Shown here: positions 20,591-31,845 of the stretch, one piece after another
Layout of the letters: every line of letters starts with the position of its first letter
Position numbering within the stretch: position 1 is the first letter of the stretch
DNA from: Symbiodinium natans
Taxonomy: Eukaryota; Sar; Dinophyceae; Suessiales; Symbiodiniaceae
NCBI GenBank assembly: GCA_905221605.1
Contig: CAJNDS010000031.1
Span: 186,734-250,733 of the forward strand
DNA length: 64,000 nucleotides
Direction: 5' to 3'
The notes under the pieces: model-generated
The model's database searches: none
What the model was told of the DNA's origin: nothing
What the model saw: the letters and a program-made list of their open reading frames with translations, nothing else
Made by a program: the position numbers and the translations under genes

Positions 20591-21355
20591 TCAAAGGCCG
20601 CGAGACTTTGCCACTTTCACCAATATGTCACTCATGGCTTGGCTGTTCAAGCCATCGAAGGTGATGACTTCCATGTCACGTTGTTTCCGCGCCTGAGCTT
20701 CCTGCAGCGTTTCACCATGCGTGGGACGAATCCAACGCCGACATACAGACATGTCTGCGATCCCACCCTCGACTGCGATCCCACCCTCGACTTCCCCTCC
20801 GTGTCCTCGAACCAGAGCGCAACACGCAACAAACTGCCAACCGGGCCCGAAGGAGCACAAAAATGCTGCGGCAGATGCTGCGACAGAGGTTTTCCATATG
20901 AGCTTCGAAACTCGCTTCGTGACGTCTGGCGAAGAAGCACTGAAGAAGCCATAGAAACCTTCAACAACCTTGAAGAACCTTGAAGAACCTTGAAGCCTTG
21001 AAAGTCGGCACACTGCAGTAGTCAGGCTTGGAGAGGTCAAAAGCCTGCCTTTGAAGCAGACGAGCGCAGACTCGGCCTGGGCCATGCGCTGCCATGTGCT
21101 GCCATTCTCCGAAAAGTTTTCTAAACTCCAGATGCAGCTACTGTAAGGGCCAGGCAGAGCCTTCACTTTCTCGACTAGTCCCTCCAAGCCCGGCGTTGCT
21201 TGCACCTGGGGCGGGGGCGGGGGGGAAAATCCGCACGAGTGCCCGTGCATAGGAATCCATAGAAGAGCCTGTTGCAGGGCCAGGCTCACCTTCTCCTGGA
21301 GTGTGCCACTGATCCGCGGCTGAGTATGGCCACGGCTGAGTTCTAGCTCTGGCAC
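20591..21355 (-). CDS. Hypothetical protein, long open stretch on minus strand
   Basis: A 254-codon frame. The upstream part reads EGLVEKVKALPGPYSSCIWS and ENFSENGSTWQRMAQAESAL. The downstream part reads VEGFYGFFSASSPDVTKRVS and MEVITFDGLNSQAMSDILVK. A Gly-rich in-frame duplication (EGGIAVEGGIAD) corresponds to a 15-base tandem repeat near 20765-20800. A plus-strand frame of similar length overlaps it. I favour minus because of residue use and block orientation. No family is recognised, and introns may interrupt it. Confidence 0.35.
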   Translation of the reverse strand: MPELELSRGHTQPRISGTLQEKVSLALQQALLWIPMHGHSCGFSPPPPPQVQATPGLEGLVEKVKALPGPYSSCIWSLENFSENGSTWQRMAQAESALVCFKGRLLTSPSLTTAVCRLSRLQGSSRFFKVVEGFYGFFSASSPDVTKRVSKLIWKTSVAASAAAFLCSFGPGWQFVACCALVRGHGGEVEGGIAVEGGIADMSVCRRWIRPTHGETLQEAQARKQRDMEVITFDGLNSQAMSDILVKVAKSRGL

Positions 21356-21799
21356 ACAAGCACCCAGACTTGACGGAATCCTTTGTGTTGCTTGCAGTCG
21401 GCTCGAACCCGTACCTCAGGTCAGAGCCATGCTGGGAAAGATGAGCCCTTTGAACCCTTGTGACACACCCACATTCAGGTCGGAGCTCGGGGAGTACATC
21501 GCTCAAAGCGGCCCAGACCTGTCATCTGCGGGAAGCACATGCCACCCGCGTCTCCGACTGGCATATCTCATATCGCGTCTCCGACTGGGATATTCCTGCC
21601 CACGCAGCTCTGAAAGTAGGCCTCGGAGCCAGGCGAGGTCTTCTCGACCTTGCCGAAACATGGGTCACAACCATAGATCACTCCACTTTTCTGAAGCATG
21701 CTCACTAACTGTACCTGTCAAAGTTTCTCTTTCAAAGACCAGGTCCTTCAGACATGGGCGGAGTCTAAGACTCTTTGACAGCGACACGCAGTACCTGTA

Positions 21800-23710
21800 G
21801 CCCCAGACACATCTCGGAGCGCATCGTCTGAGGTCAAGGCTGCCGCCAGCTTGGCCTGGAAAACTAGAAATTGCTGGGTGTCAAACTTCGTGACCACGGC
21901 GTGACCAGAATCACTGAGGCCGGAGCCTGAAAAGACTTATTTTCGCTTGTGGCAACCACATCCTTCCACGAGGACGGATTCAGTCCACTGCGGACATGTG
22001 AGTCAGACTGAACCCAGCAAGGCTTGTTTGGAAACCACCGCCGGGCATGCACAAGCAAACAGACAAGTGGAGTAGAACTACTCTGCCAGCCAGATGGTGA
22101 ACCGGCCGAAAAAGAACACAGGCCATGGTGGTCCCTTGTGTCGAACACTGGGCTTCCTTCGGTTTCGTGTGCGACTGATGGCGACTGCCGGACGCGTTTC
22201 CAGATTTGAGAGCCTCCTACTACTACCTTCTCGGAATGCGGTAGTCATCCACACTGACAGAACAAGCTGTTAAACCTGCTCAAAGGGTGTAGGGTGTAGG
22301 GTTGCGGAGGCATGTGGGGGCAACAAGTAGTGCGAGATCTGCATGGCCACAAAAATGCCCTCCATAACCTGCTCCCGGCAAAGCATGCCGCAACCTGCTG
22401 CGCGCGAGCTTGTGCCAGCACCACTCCTGAGGCCCCCTTGGGCGTAGCACTGAGCTGCAAAAGCATCGCGGCATTCTGGTACTGGGATTTACGAGCCGAG
22501 GGCGCGAGGGCAGCGGCAGAAGCTGAGGTTTGCTTTCAGACTTTCAGATTTTGATCCTTCTGCCGAGCACGGAAAGCACAAGAGTCCTGAAGGAATTGCT
22601 TGGAGCGAGCGGCAGTTAGTTCTGGCGCACTCCAGGCCTCACACGAGTCTCTGCTAGCACAACTCCGCAAACCTGACCAAATTTGATTAAACCTCCTGAT
22701 GTCTGAAGTCTGAGGGTGCTCTGAGTCCCCCACGGTGCCTGCACAGTTGAGCGTACGCAAGGAACCCAGCTGCTGCCTCTCAGAAAATGGCGTGTACCTG
22801 CATGTCACAATAGCCAGACCGTTAGTGCCGACTCGTGGTGGCAGCGCCAAGTTTCAATGAAGCACGGCACACCCGCCAGAGAAGTGCTGCAACATCCTCA
22901 CAGTCCTGCCAACCCAACAAATCCAAAAAGCTCCCTTCCCAACTCACGAACATTGATCAGCTGACCACAAGTGCAGGACTCGGCCGCAAGCGCGCTGCGG
23001 GGCAATCCCAAGACATCCATCATCTTGCTGCGGATCTCGGAAAGCACACGAAAAAGACACAGAAAGGCAGAGAAAATCCAAGAAGCCAAGCAGCTTACCT
23101 GAGAACTAAGGCAAGACACCTCCCCAATCGTAGATGTCTTGCTCACTCGAAGGAAGAGCTTGCCATCAGTTTGCATGTTCTTCACAGTCACAAGGACCTG
23201 GCTCAGACGCGTGGCATGTATAAGGATCACCACACGAAACCAAATGCAGAGGGGCCTGATCCCCTGCGACCGTTGGCCTAGTGGAGCTCCTCAAACATGG
23301 TCGTCAGACATGCCGCTCCTATGATGGCAGTCCAGATTTCGTATCCTGGCTGGGGCGTATCCGTTGGAAGAAGGGCTGTTCGCAATGCCAGCCCGGCACC
23401 TGAAGCGCCAGCTGAAATTGCACAAAGCATACCTGAAGGCTTGGAAGCAGTCTGATGTCGAAGAGGGCACACGAAGTGCAAGGAGCCGCTTGCTGTAAGG
23501 CCCTCTCCCTTGACCTCATTGGATGAGCATGGTAGCTTGACACGGTGCGGCCCAGCGTTGCCGAGGGTCTTGCCTGTACTCGCAGATCACCTTGACCAGA
23601 CGGCGTATCGTTGTAGAACCTGCGGGCATTCCCGGATTCAGTGCCCTCGTCAACTTGAAAATCGCGGCGGTGCTACTTGCAATCATTGCATGCGAAGAAG
23701 GACACACTTC
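21800..23710 (-). CDS. Cluster of candidate exons, unassigned minus-strand gene
   Basis: Exon-like segments in minus-strand order. 23700-23520: AAIFKLTRALNPGMPAGSTT. 23460-23280: KPSGMLCAISAGASGAGLAL then GYEIWTAIIGAACLTTMFEE. 23215-23105: LSQVLVTVKNMQTDGKLFLR. 23045-22930: SEIRSKMMDVLGLPRSALAA. 22625-22545: APELTAARSKQFLQDSCAFR. 22470-22270: AAMLLQLSATPKGASGVVLA and REQVMEGIFVAMQISHYLLP. 21893-21800: KFDTQQFLVFQAKLAAALTS, ending at a CAG/GT donor. The VTVKNMQTDGKLFLRVSKTS plus EIRSKMMDVLG combination faintly recalls a ubiquitin-like fold, which is only a suggestion. It may be the 5' part of the frame at 20591-21355. Confidence 0.35.
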
Positions 23711-25258
23711 ACAGTGACCCGCCCCTGCCCATCATCAGAAAACACGGTGTACAATGATTGACTCTAGTGCTGGCCGCGCATGTGTGGCTCATGGGCTCCA
23801 TGTGTGCGTGCAGAAGCAAGCTTGAGCGTGCAAGCAAGCAAGCGAACGTGCACGGAACCAGGTGTACGAGCATGAAGCGTGCAAGCATGCTCCATATAGC
23901 GGTGCGCACGGTGCACCCTTGCATCTTGCACTCACCCCGTTCTCCGCTGCCTCGCCCTCATACTTATTTTGTTTTCTTCAGAAGAAACTTCAGACGCTTC
24001 TGGAAACCCCTGGAAGATGTTGTTGGTGGCTGGGAAGCGGTTAGTATCCAGGTGTCCCCCCTCCCAGATATAAAAACCATGTCACAGCCTCCAAGCACCA
24101 ACACACGACTATCAGTCAAGGCCAGACACTGCACTCAATTGAGGCTGTCATGACAACATGCAGCTGTTCCACGAGTGCCGGGGGCTCAGATGGCGCTCAA
24201 GCCAATGCTTAAAGCAAAGGACCTATCAACATCTCGAAGCAAGTTTGCAAACAGCCAAACAGCTTATCACTTGGGTGCCGGCGGATTCTTCCCCCAAACC
24301 AAAACATGGCGACCAGCCACGCTCGGCGTCTGCAAGGTCGCAAAAGAAACAGCTCAACATTGTCGCACGTCCGCGCACGGAGCCTCCACGTGAAACACGG
24401 GATCATGTTTCGCCTCGGTTCAAGATAGGCTCGCTTCCGCATGACTCTACCAATGCGAGGCTGGCACGTTGAGACCAAGCCCAACTCTAGATCGCAGCAC
24501 CAAGTCCTGGAGTGTGAAACGATTGTTGCAACCTGCGTCCGCTGTAAACGACAACACTCGACTTCCCTATACGCTGCATCTCTAGACTTGTATTTTCTGA
24601 AATCTTGTGAAACTTATAGATCGAGAAAAGCGCACTTAGTCAATACTTTTCCAACAAAACGTGTCTTGCCCCAACCAGCACACCGCACACTGTGAGGCTT
24701 CGAAACAATGATGGCAGACTTCCGGCTCGGTTGCTGGTGGTCCCTGGGCAGAGAAGACAGTCAGCAAGAAGAAAGCAAGCGCGACAGCAAAGCACTGCAA
24801 GATTCCGACCTTTCTCAAAGAAGGAGTGGTGGAGTGAGGCTGAGTAAGGGCAGGTCGGCGGAGCTTTTTCAGCAAGAAAGACGCGACGGACAGGCAGGAC
24901 CGACCGAAGCCTTTGCAAGCCGGAACTGCTGGAGAGGGATGATGCATCCTATGTCATTGCGTCTCGGGAGGGCGAACACAAGTGACCTGAGCTCATCCAC
25001 GTCTCCCTTCTGAAACCACGAAAGTGGATCGGAATACCCGCTCCCGGCATTGCCTCCCTTCTTGCCTGCCTTCTTTTCTCCTGCTAGGAACCAAAAATGG
25101 ATCGTGTGCTCCCGTCCTCTCCCCCGTCAATAAACCCAAAAAAGGCATCGTGATGGTGCCGAGGAAGCCTGCGACTCATGCATCGCCCTCCAAACCCCAA
25201 GTAGACCAAATCTATCCGAGGGCCGTAGAGGCACCCTGACGCTCCGAGCGGCAAACTT
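23711..25258. other. No firm gene
   Basis: Short frames on both strands. A minus-strand frame at 24947-24636 has one hydrophobic segment (VGILQCFAVALAFFLLTVFS) that could be a membrane anchor. Another near 24360-24230 reads FCDLADAERGWSPCFGLGEE. Neither is supported by a family or by splice context. Confidence 0.3.
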
Positions 25259-25528
25259 TCAGGATGCAACCGACGTTGAGAAGCCGGTACAACCGGTTTC
25301 AACTGGGCAGACGGAGCACACGTCCAAGGGAGAGAGCGAAGAAGAGCGAAGCACCATCGCCTCCAGCACCTTCCGCCCCACCGAAGCAAGAGCCCCCAAC
25401 AACAACCGAAGGGGCCCGGCCACACAGCTCTGAGCCAGAAACTCGTGCTCGCACAACCCACGCATGATGAAGGCATAAACTCCCGAACCCCTGAACTCCT
25501 TAGACTCGGAAAGCTCGTTTCGTTGCAT
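25259..25528 (-). CDS. Hypothetical short open frame
   Basis: An 89-codon frame beginning MQRNELSESKEFRGSGVYAF and continuing with CVAGPLRLLLGALASVGRKV. It is plausible as an exon or small protein on the block strand. Overlapping frames exist on the other strand and no family is recognised. Confidence 0.22.
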   Translation of the reverse strand: MQRNELSESKEFRGSGVYAFIMRGLCEHEFLAQSCVAGPLRLLLGALASVGRKVLEAMVLRSSSLSPLDVCSVCPVETGCTGFSTSVAS

Positions 25529-25575
25529 CGTCTCAAGAGATTACTTGGCCTTCACCAACTCTCCAGTTGCACTGC

Positions 25576-25959
<384 letters not shown>

Positions 25960-26019
25960 GTGACAAGGAGGCTTGTGGCACATGTTTCTGATAGTCAGTC
26001 CTGACCCTGACGCTCGACG

Positions 26020-27331
26020 ACCGCGTGGGGCTTTGACCTCGGTGCACAAACATCCAAACAAGGACTCAAACGACTTCCCGGCTTCCGCAATGACAGCTTT
26101 GCAGGGTACGACATCTTGAAACACAGCGTGTCCGGTCGAGTGTCCTGACGAAACTGTCGCTCTAACACCTCTGACCCCGGTTCTGCCGATCCATGACGGT
26201 GGGTGACAGTGTCCTCGTGATGGTCACCGCCAGATCGGAAGGTGACATCGTGAGGTTCCGCAGCACCTCTCGGGATGTCGACCTGTTGCAATGTGACGAC
26301 ATGTGACGACATGTGACGACATGTGACGACATGTGACGGCTTCCTTCACGAAATTGCCGTCTTCCAGTCACAAGACTCCGACACGGTAGACGCGGATCTC
26401 GTCCTTGAAGCTTCCAAAGTCCTGCACGCAAGGCTAGACGCCATCAGCAGAATCTATGAGCATGCGCGCCGTCCGGCCTTCACACGCCTGTTTCGCCTTA
26501 TGCCCTTGTGCCCCCCGTAGAAGAACCTGCATCAAGCTGAATACTCAAGTCGAGCAGAACAAAGAAGGACTGTGGATTGGCTGTCTTGGGACTCCGAACC
26601 ATTATCTGAGATGCAGGCTTCTCCAATTTCACGGCCAGTGGCACATCAATGTGCTTTCCCGGAGGCTTTTGCATCTCCTGCAGAGCAAGACATAGTCAGA
26701 AACCTGCCGCTAACCACCAAAGAGTTTAACAAGGTCTGTTGCATGGCTGCCCTCTGCAGCAGTCTCCTGCAGCTTCTTCAGGACTTCACTTGCATCAAAC
26801 TGCGCGCGGGTCTTGGGCTTGAAGCCGTTGACCTACAACCATATCAGTGAGCATTCCTAAACGATCTCAAACATTGGTAGCTCTGCCTCGTAGGATGCCT
26901 TGTCCCTATCACGTTCCCGATCATACCTTCGGATGGGCCGACTAGCAAGACCCTGGCAAGCCACGCGGCAACTGTGCACATCTGCGCACTGGGGAGGTTT
27001 AAGGCCGCGGCTGGCGGCGAGTGGGATTATCTCCGAGTGTTAGGTACGCGTTCTTCAGCTCGATGAAGATGGCAGCGTACCTCGCAGAAGGAGGGCAACA
27101 GCAAAACCCATGTTGTGATGGCATCGTCTTGTCGTATGATACCGAGATTCGGGGCACTCCTCTTTCTGATCGGTGCTTAGGCCGGAGGTCTTGTCCGGAT
27201 GGTACACTAAGGAAAGTTTCTTGTAGGCCTGGTATCAGCGGGAAATGGAACATGCTCAATTTCAGAGATTGCCGCGACCAAAGAGCCTTCTTGACCTCCT
27301 CCAGGGTCGAGTACTCGTCGATGCCCAGCAC
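26020..27331 (-). CDS. J-domain (DnaJ/Hsp40-type) protein, multi-exon
   Basis: A full J-domain is assembled from four minus-strand exons. 27331-27287: VLGIDEYSTLEEVKK. 27229-27160: AYKKLSLVYHPDKTSGLSTD, with the HPD motif that stimulates Hsp70 ATPase. 27080-27016: YAAIFIELKNAYLTLGDNPT. From 26925: YDRERDRDKASYEAELPMFE. Phases agree, so KEE+YAAIF and NPTRRQ+YDRERD read through. Downstream exons are 26826-26711 (VNGFKPKTRAQFDASEVLKK, KLQETAAEGSHATDLVKLFG), 26677-26528 (MQKPPGKHIDVPLAVKLEKP, then FFVLLDLSIQLDA), about 26423-26373 (DFGSFKDEIRVYRVGV), about 26270-26180 (VLRNLTMSPSDLAVTITRTL) and about 26115-26020 (DVVPCKAVIAEAGKSFESLF). The C-terminal region is unassigned. Introns of 56-100 bases include a GC donor at 27286. 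The J-domain may be internal if exons at 27.5-28.8 kb belong to it. Confidence 0.78.
26288..26337. repeat. 10-bp tandem repeat in a J-protein intron
   Basis: Four and a half copies of ATGTGACGAC. Confidence 0.9.
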
Positions 27332-27484
27332 CTGCACATGCTGCGCTGCTCTGCGCAAAGATGTGAGCTGGAATGCCCCCATGAGACAAAGCAGAAGCGA
27401 ACACGAGTAGCCCGAGACCTTGTAGTAGTTGATGCCTCAGTTCCAGACTTCTGGGGACATGTCACGTGCGATGTATACATCATG

Positions 27485-28830
27485 TCAATACACATATTCA
27501 CAGGGAAAGCATGGGAAAGCTCCAAAGAGTTCCGAGGCACATCGATCGAACTCATGAGCCTTAGGAGCCGAGAAGTCCTCGTCCTGACAGTGCGGAGAAG
27601 TCAAAGACACCCCTGCCAAGGACAGACGCGCATTTTTTGATATTTTTTGAGAAATCATGTCGAAGCCCGCAGTCCACAGGCTTGAAGGACGGGTCGGTCT
27701 TCTTGCGCTTCTCATCTCGGTCACACGTGAAGGTCCAGCAAAGATCCTGCACAAAGAAAATGCCAGGCGAGATCTGACAAGGCGAGCGAATTACCATGGC
27801 CTCAGTCTTGCGAACTCCTTGCATGAAGGGGCTGTTCTGGAAGGCCCTGGATAGCGAAGAAAGCATATTGTGTGTGTGTCTGCGTTGTAACACGTCGGCG
27901 GCTTACTTTCCCATGTTGTCATGCACAGACAATCCAAGATATACGCAAAGGCTAAGGCTACGTACAAGCAAAGCAGAAGCAGTACCCTGAGCCAGTGGCG
28001 CATATTGGTCCGCATTCATCTTCTGCGTCTCTCGCCGACCGAGCCGCGCGAGGGAGTCCTGTGGATGGCAAAAGTCGGACAAAAGATTGCCAGTTTGAAG
28101 CCCCGGCAGGCGCGAAGCGCGCAAAGCACACTGCCCTCCACAGGTCGATGACGAAGCTGTGCTGGGAATGTCCGCATTGTCCCCATCTTTTCTTCTGTCC
28201 TGCTTGAAGCTGAACTGTCCATCGAAGGTGGTCACCGCCATGGCCTCACGGACAGGAATGTACATGCAGGACACCTGGAATAGTCTGAAATCACTGAAAC
28301 CATCCTCAAGAATACTAGGGTCAGGACGTCAAAGACTTGGCACAGTCCCACAGAGTCCAGAGAGCCCACAGAGAGTGTATCAGAACAAGCAGAGCTTTTC
28401 AACACGTCTGGGTTATTTCATGTGTTCCTGCAACATTTCAGTGCAAAGTGGCCTCTTGTCCTCTTAAATATGCCTCCTATGTCCTTCGAATGCATGATCA
28501 GTCCCGAATGGCTTCCATGTATCTTCAAGCAAATGGAACGGCCCTGGCACAGCACTCAGGAAGTGGAAAAGTGTGCTGCGCTGGAGCCAGCAAAAGCTAC
28601 ACCACTCTGCAACATCCGGCACATTGAGCTTACCCACATGTGAACTGTCCAAAAGTGCAGCAACTTCGGCGGGAATGGACCGAGATGAAACCATACGTCC
28701 ATTGCCCGACATCAAACCTGACATGTCGCTCGATTGCTGGAAGCAGAACTTAATTAGAAGTCCCGAATACTGAGAAGCAGGCTCCCGGATGTACTTGGTG
28801 TCGAGCACCGTCTTTTTGAGTGCCATGGGC
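27485..28830 (-). CDS. Candidate exons upstream of the J-domain (same or separate gene)
   Basis: Minus-strand segments in order. 28820-28640: MALKKTVLDTKYIREPASQY, then IPAEVAALLDSSHVGKLNVP. 28270-28190: VSCMYIPVREAMAVTTFDGQ, then FSFKQDRRKDGDNAD. About 28140-28040: LWRAVCFARFAPAGASNWQS. 27870-27790: SSLSRAFQNSPFMQGVRKTE. 27750-27650: DRDEKRKKTDPSFKPVDCGL. All look coding and run toward the J-domain exons, so they could form a long N-terminal region of that protein. A start Met at 28820 is plausible. Against this, frames near 28015 (MRHWLRVLLLLCLYVALAFA) could be a separate signal-peptide start. No family is recognised. Confidence 0.4.
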
Positions 28831-28839
28831 CTCACAGCG

Positions 28840-29606
28840 AACAGTGGAAAGCTGGCTAAGGCAAAGGTGGGGTAAAAACATGACTACCAGGCACTGCACA
28901 TCACCGCAATGCTCCAGTCTGAGGTCGTCTCTCTGGAGCAGAGGGCAAAGGGCCAAAAGCGGGGAGGGGAAGCCCCCCCTGTGCGGCCCAGATCCCTGCA
29001 CTCCCTTAAGCTGAGCCACGAGAGGAACCGAGTGTATAAGAACCTCTTTCAAGCGGTTCCTGCAACGCACCGCCGCTGTCGGATAACCCTAGCAGAGAAA
29101 GCGACGTTGCGGGCCAGGGGTGGAGATAAGGGGATTCAGAATCGCGTGAGGGCACAATTGCAAGTAGTCAGGTAGTGTTTGTGGGCTCGGGTCTTTGAAA
29201 ACTTCAAGCAGCGTCGCCAATGCGACTTAGTTTTCTGCGCTCGGCACACATGTGGAACTTTGAACTTCGCTTTCTTCTGTCTAAAGCTGCCAATGGCTGC
29301 TATCTGCACACGGTAACCGTCTCTATGTCTGCGTGATGTTTTTGATGCAGGTGGCCGTCGGTGATGTCGGTGGCCTTCTTCCCCTCTCTCACTGTGCCGT
29401 GGCATTATGTAGGCTCCAACAATCACGTGTGCGAATTCAGTAGGTCACTGTTCCTGAAGCGTTCCTGTTTCGACCTGCCCTGATTTCTTCCATGGGCCCG
29501 GGCCTTGTTCCGGTTGCGTCTGGTTCGTCTTGCTGGGTGTCTCCGTACCGATCACTTTTCCGCTTAAACACCGTCGTCACGTTGACACTCTCTGAAACCG
29601 CAAGTC
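28840..29606. other. No firm gene
   Basis: Short minus-strand frames only, for example SVNVTTVFKRKSDRYGDTQQ near 29590-29530. No motif is recognised. Confidence 0.3.
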
Positions 29607-30449
29607 TTGCCTCAAAGAATGAAACAAGACAATGCTTCATCCACATACTTCTCAGAGCGAGAGACAGACTCTGGGCTGGGAGTTCCAGACGCTGCTTCTA
29701 AAAGCTCGAATTTCACCAGTGAAACCCATACCATAACAGCTGTACAGTGCTGCGCAGGGCGCTTCTTCCACTTCTTTCACAGCACCGTGTTCAGCTCATA
29801 TCCGCTGATCAGCTGCATAACAGTGGAGCTGCAAACTCCGCATTTCCCGAAACTTTTCCAACTTTTCAGCGGAAGATGTGCCCTGCCAGAGGGAAGACTC
29901 TTGCTTCGCCCCGGCTTCGCCTGCTATCAGTGTTCTTTTTTTTGCAGTGACGATTTGGGCTCCTTGACTCCTCGCCGCTGCTTGGAAGTGTCAAATCTGC
30001 TCTGGAGTCAAGCTTGCCCGGAGTTCAGTTCAAACCGCGACGCCCCAAATAAGTGCCTCCGCTGGTCTATCCCTTGGGTCATGCATATCCAGTCCTTCCT
30101 TAATGCGGAGCCACGGCTTAGATTAGATCGAGGCTGCACAGAGCAAGTGCCTGCGCGGCTTGCACCGTCTAAACGAATCAAGTGTGTGGAGTGTGGAGTG
30201 CTTGACGCCACGTTCAAAATGCACCACCTGCAAAAAAAGGGAGGACTATTCTTGGATCTTCTGGCCAGGCCTTCTGGTTGTTATGTCGCACTCCGCGAAT
30301 ATCGACTGCGAATTCAAATGCGAAAGGAGGCGGAGAAACATGAATCTTCGTTCCTTCACGAGGACTCGAAGCAATGTCGGTCAAGAAGCTCAAGGGGGCG
30401 AAAGAATGCCAAAAGGCGACCTTCACGAAGCCTTGGCTCAAAACAATGA
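29607..30449 (+). CDS. Doubtful 280-codon open frame on the plus strand
   Basis: The longest plus-strand frame in the left block. The C-terminal third is basic (LREYRLRIQMRKEAEKHESS, then an SRSSRGRKNAKRRPSRS tail) and could be a nuclear-type RS/basic tail. The N-terminal part is rich in Cys, Phe and Ser and looks random. It opposes the block strand and shows no family motif, so chance is quite possible. Confidence 0.2.
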   Translation: MPQRMKQDNASSTYFSERETDSGLGVPDAASKSSNFTSETHTITAVQCCAGRFFHFFHSTVFSSYPLISCITVELQTPHFPKLFQLFSGRCALPEGRLLLRPGFACYQCSFFCSDDLGSLTPRRCLEVSNLLWSQACPEFSSNRDAPNKCLRWSIPWVMHIQSFLNAEPRLRLDRGCTEQVPARLAPSKRIKCVECGVLDATFKMHHLQKKGGLFLDLLARPSGCYVALREYRLRIQMRKEAEKHESSFLHEDSKQCRSRSSRGRKNAKRRPSRSLGSKQ

Positions 30450-30649
30450 AACTTGTAAACTGCAACCACAGCACAAAGAACCTTCAGTCAATGATTGGGC
30501 CCCTTCCTTCTGGACCCTTTGCCAAATCCGGAGCTTGATGGCCCGCTTACTGATCCTCGCAGCGCCAGGGTGGAACGTGAGGAATTTAGCGCGGGACACA
30601 CGAAGGACCGCCTGGGGATCCACCTCTTCCTCTTCCGGGGGTTTCTAAG

Positions 30650-31840
30650 CGCTTGAAACACTACGTTCCTTTTCGGGAATCCGGGGCCCTTTAGATGCCC
30701 TATCGCCCTTTCCAGATTCTAGCTCGACTCGATTTTACTTGGTTCTGATTCATTACCTTTTGTAAAGATACCCCGTACGCTTGTCCATCTTCACCTTGTG
30801 TAACTCTACTGTACTCATGACAGCTCATTTTCTTGGCCGTGCTCTCACTACCCGAGAAACCAAGTTTACAAAGGACTCTCGCGCCTTTTTGAGATTCTTG
30901 GGGCGCGCCCCAGAATAATGCAACTTCATGTCTGGAGAGTGAAGAAAGTTACGCAGCTGTGCATTCTTCCCCTGCCTTGGCCTTGCAGGTTCATTACACA
31001 TGTGTTCTTGTTTGTTTTAAGCTTGTCGTTCAGTTGACCTCATCATGCGGCGTGCATATCTTCACTCCTTCTCACTCAATTTAACAAGCGACATATGAAA
31101 ATTTGAAGGAACAAATCCAGGAAAATGGCGCGTGGGTGGCGTCACCTTGTAAATCAGGTAGGGAATCAAGCACGCACGCCACCTGGACAATATTATTGCA
31201 GGCGCAAAAGCCTTAATCAATTGGCGTGCCTTTGCCACATGACCTCTGTCTTTAGGAGTTGACCGGTTGAGCCGTGAGCGTATCAGATCGGATGCAAGAA
31301 TGAGGCTGTGACAGCGGGGCAGCGGTTAACCTTTACCTTTCCTTTCGTACACCTTAACTGTCTAAGAGTCTGAACTGGCTTGGTATTTAGGCTCATGATT
31401 AAACAGTGAAAGCTGAAGCGCCTGATGTGAAAACACCCGAGGGTGGGTTCCTGGTCAGAAACTCTCTTGTCATGTAGAAGACTTATGATGGTACGGCTTC
31501 TTGCCTCAGAAGTCCTCAAACTGGCACATGGGGTGCTATGCCTTTGTACCCAGTTCAAAAACCATAGTAAACTTATCATCATGCGAGCGGCTGATTGCAT
31601 TTCGCGCCCTACGAAGACAACATGTATTTGCAATGACGAGGCCACGAGCTCTCAGATACACTTTTCGAAACGCGAACGAAGCTCAGGAATGGTTCACGGG
31701 CTCGTCTGGGTCTTGATCTGCTTCTAAGCTTACTGTAACTGCCGCAAAACCCCGTAACAGCAGCATCATGTCAATGAGAAGAAGACTTGCTTCCTTCTTC
31801 TCTGGAGCCCTTATAACATTAGGTTCATACGGAAACCCTA
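30650..31840. other. Gene-free, comparatively AT-rich stretch
   Basis: About 1.2 kb with only short frames and a visibly lower GC content than its surroundings. No repeat unit was noticed. It could be intergenic or a long intron. Confidence 0.45.
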
Positions 31841-31845
31841 TAGTT

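Noticed and set aside
20267-20983. 238-codon plus-strand frame
   Set aside because: Overlaps a minus-strand frame with more natural residue use; no family motif.
21383-21425. A GGGTTCGAGCCG sequence suggesting a tRNA T-arm on the minus strand
   Set aside because: No acceptor, D-arm or anticodon stem could be folded around it. A similar GGTTCGAACC near 37126 also fails.
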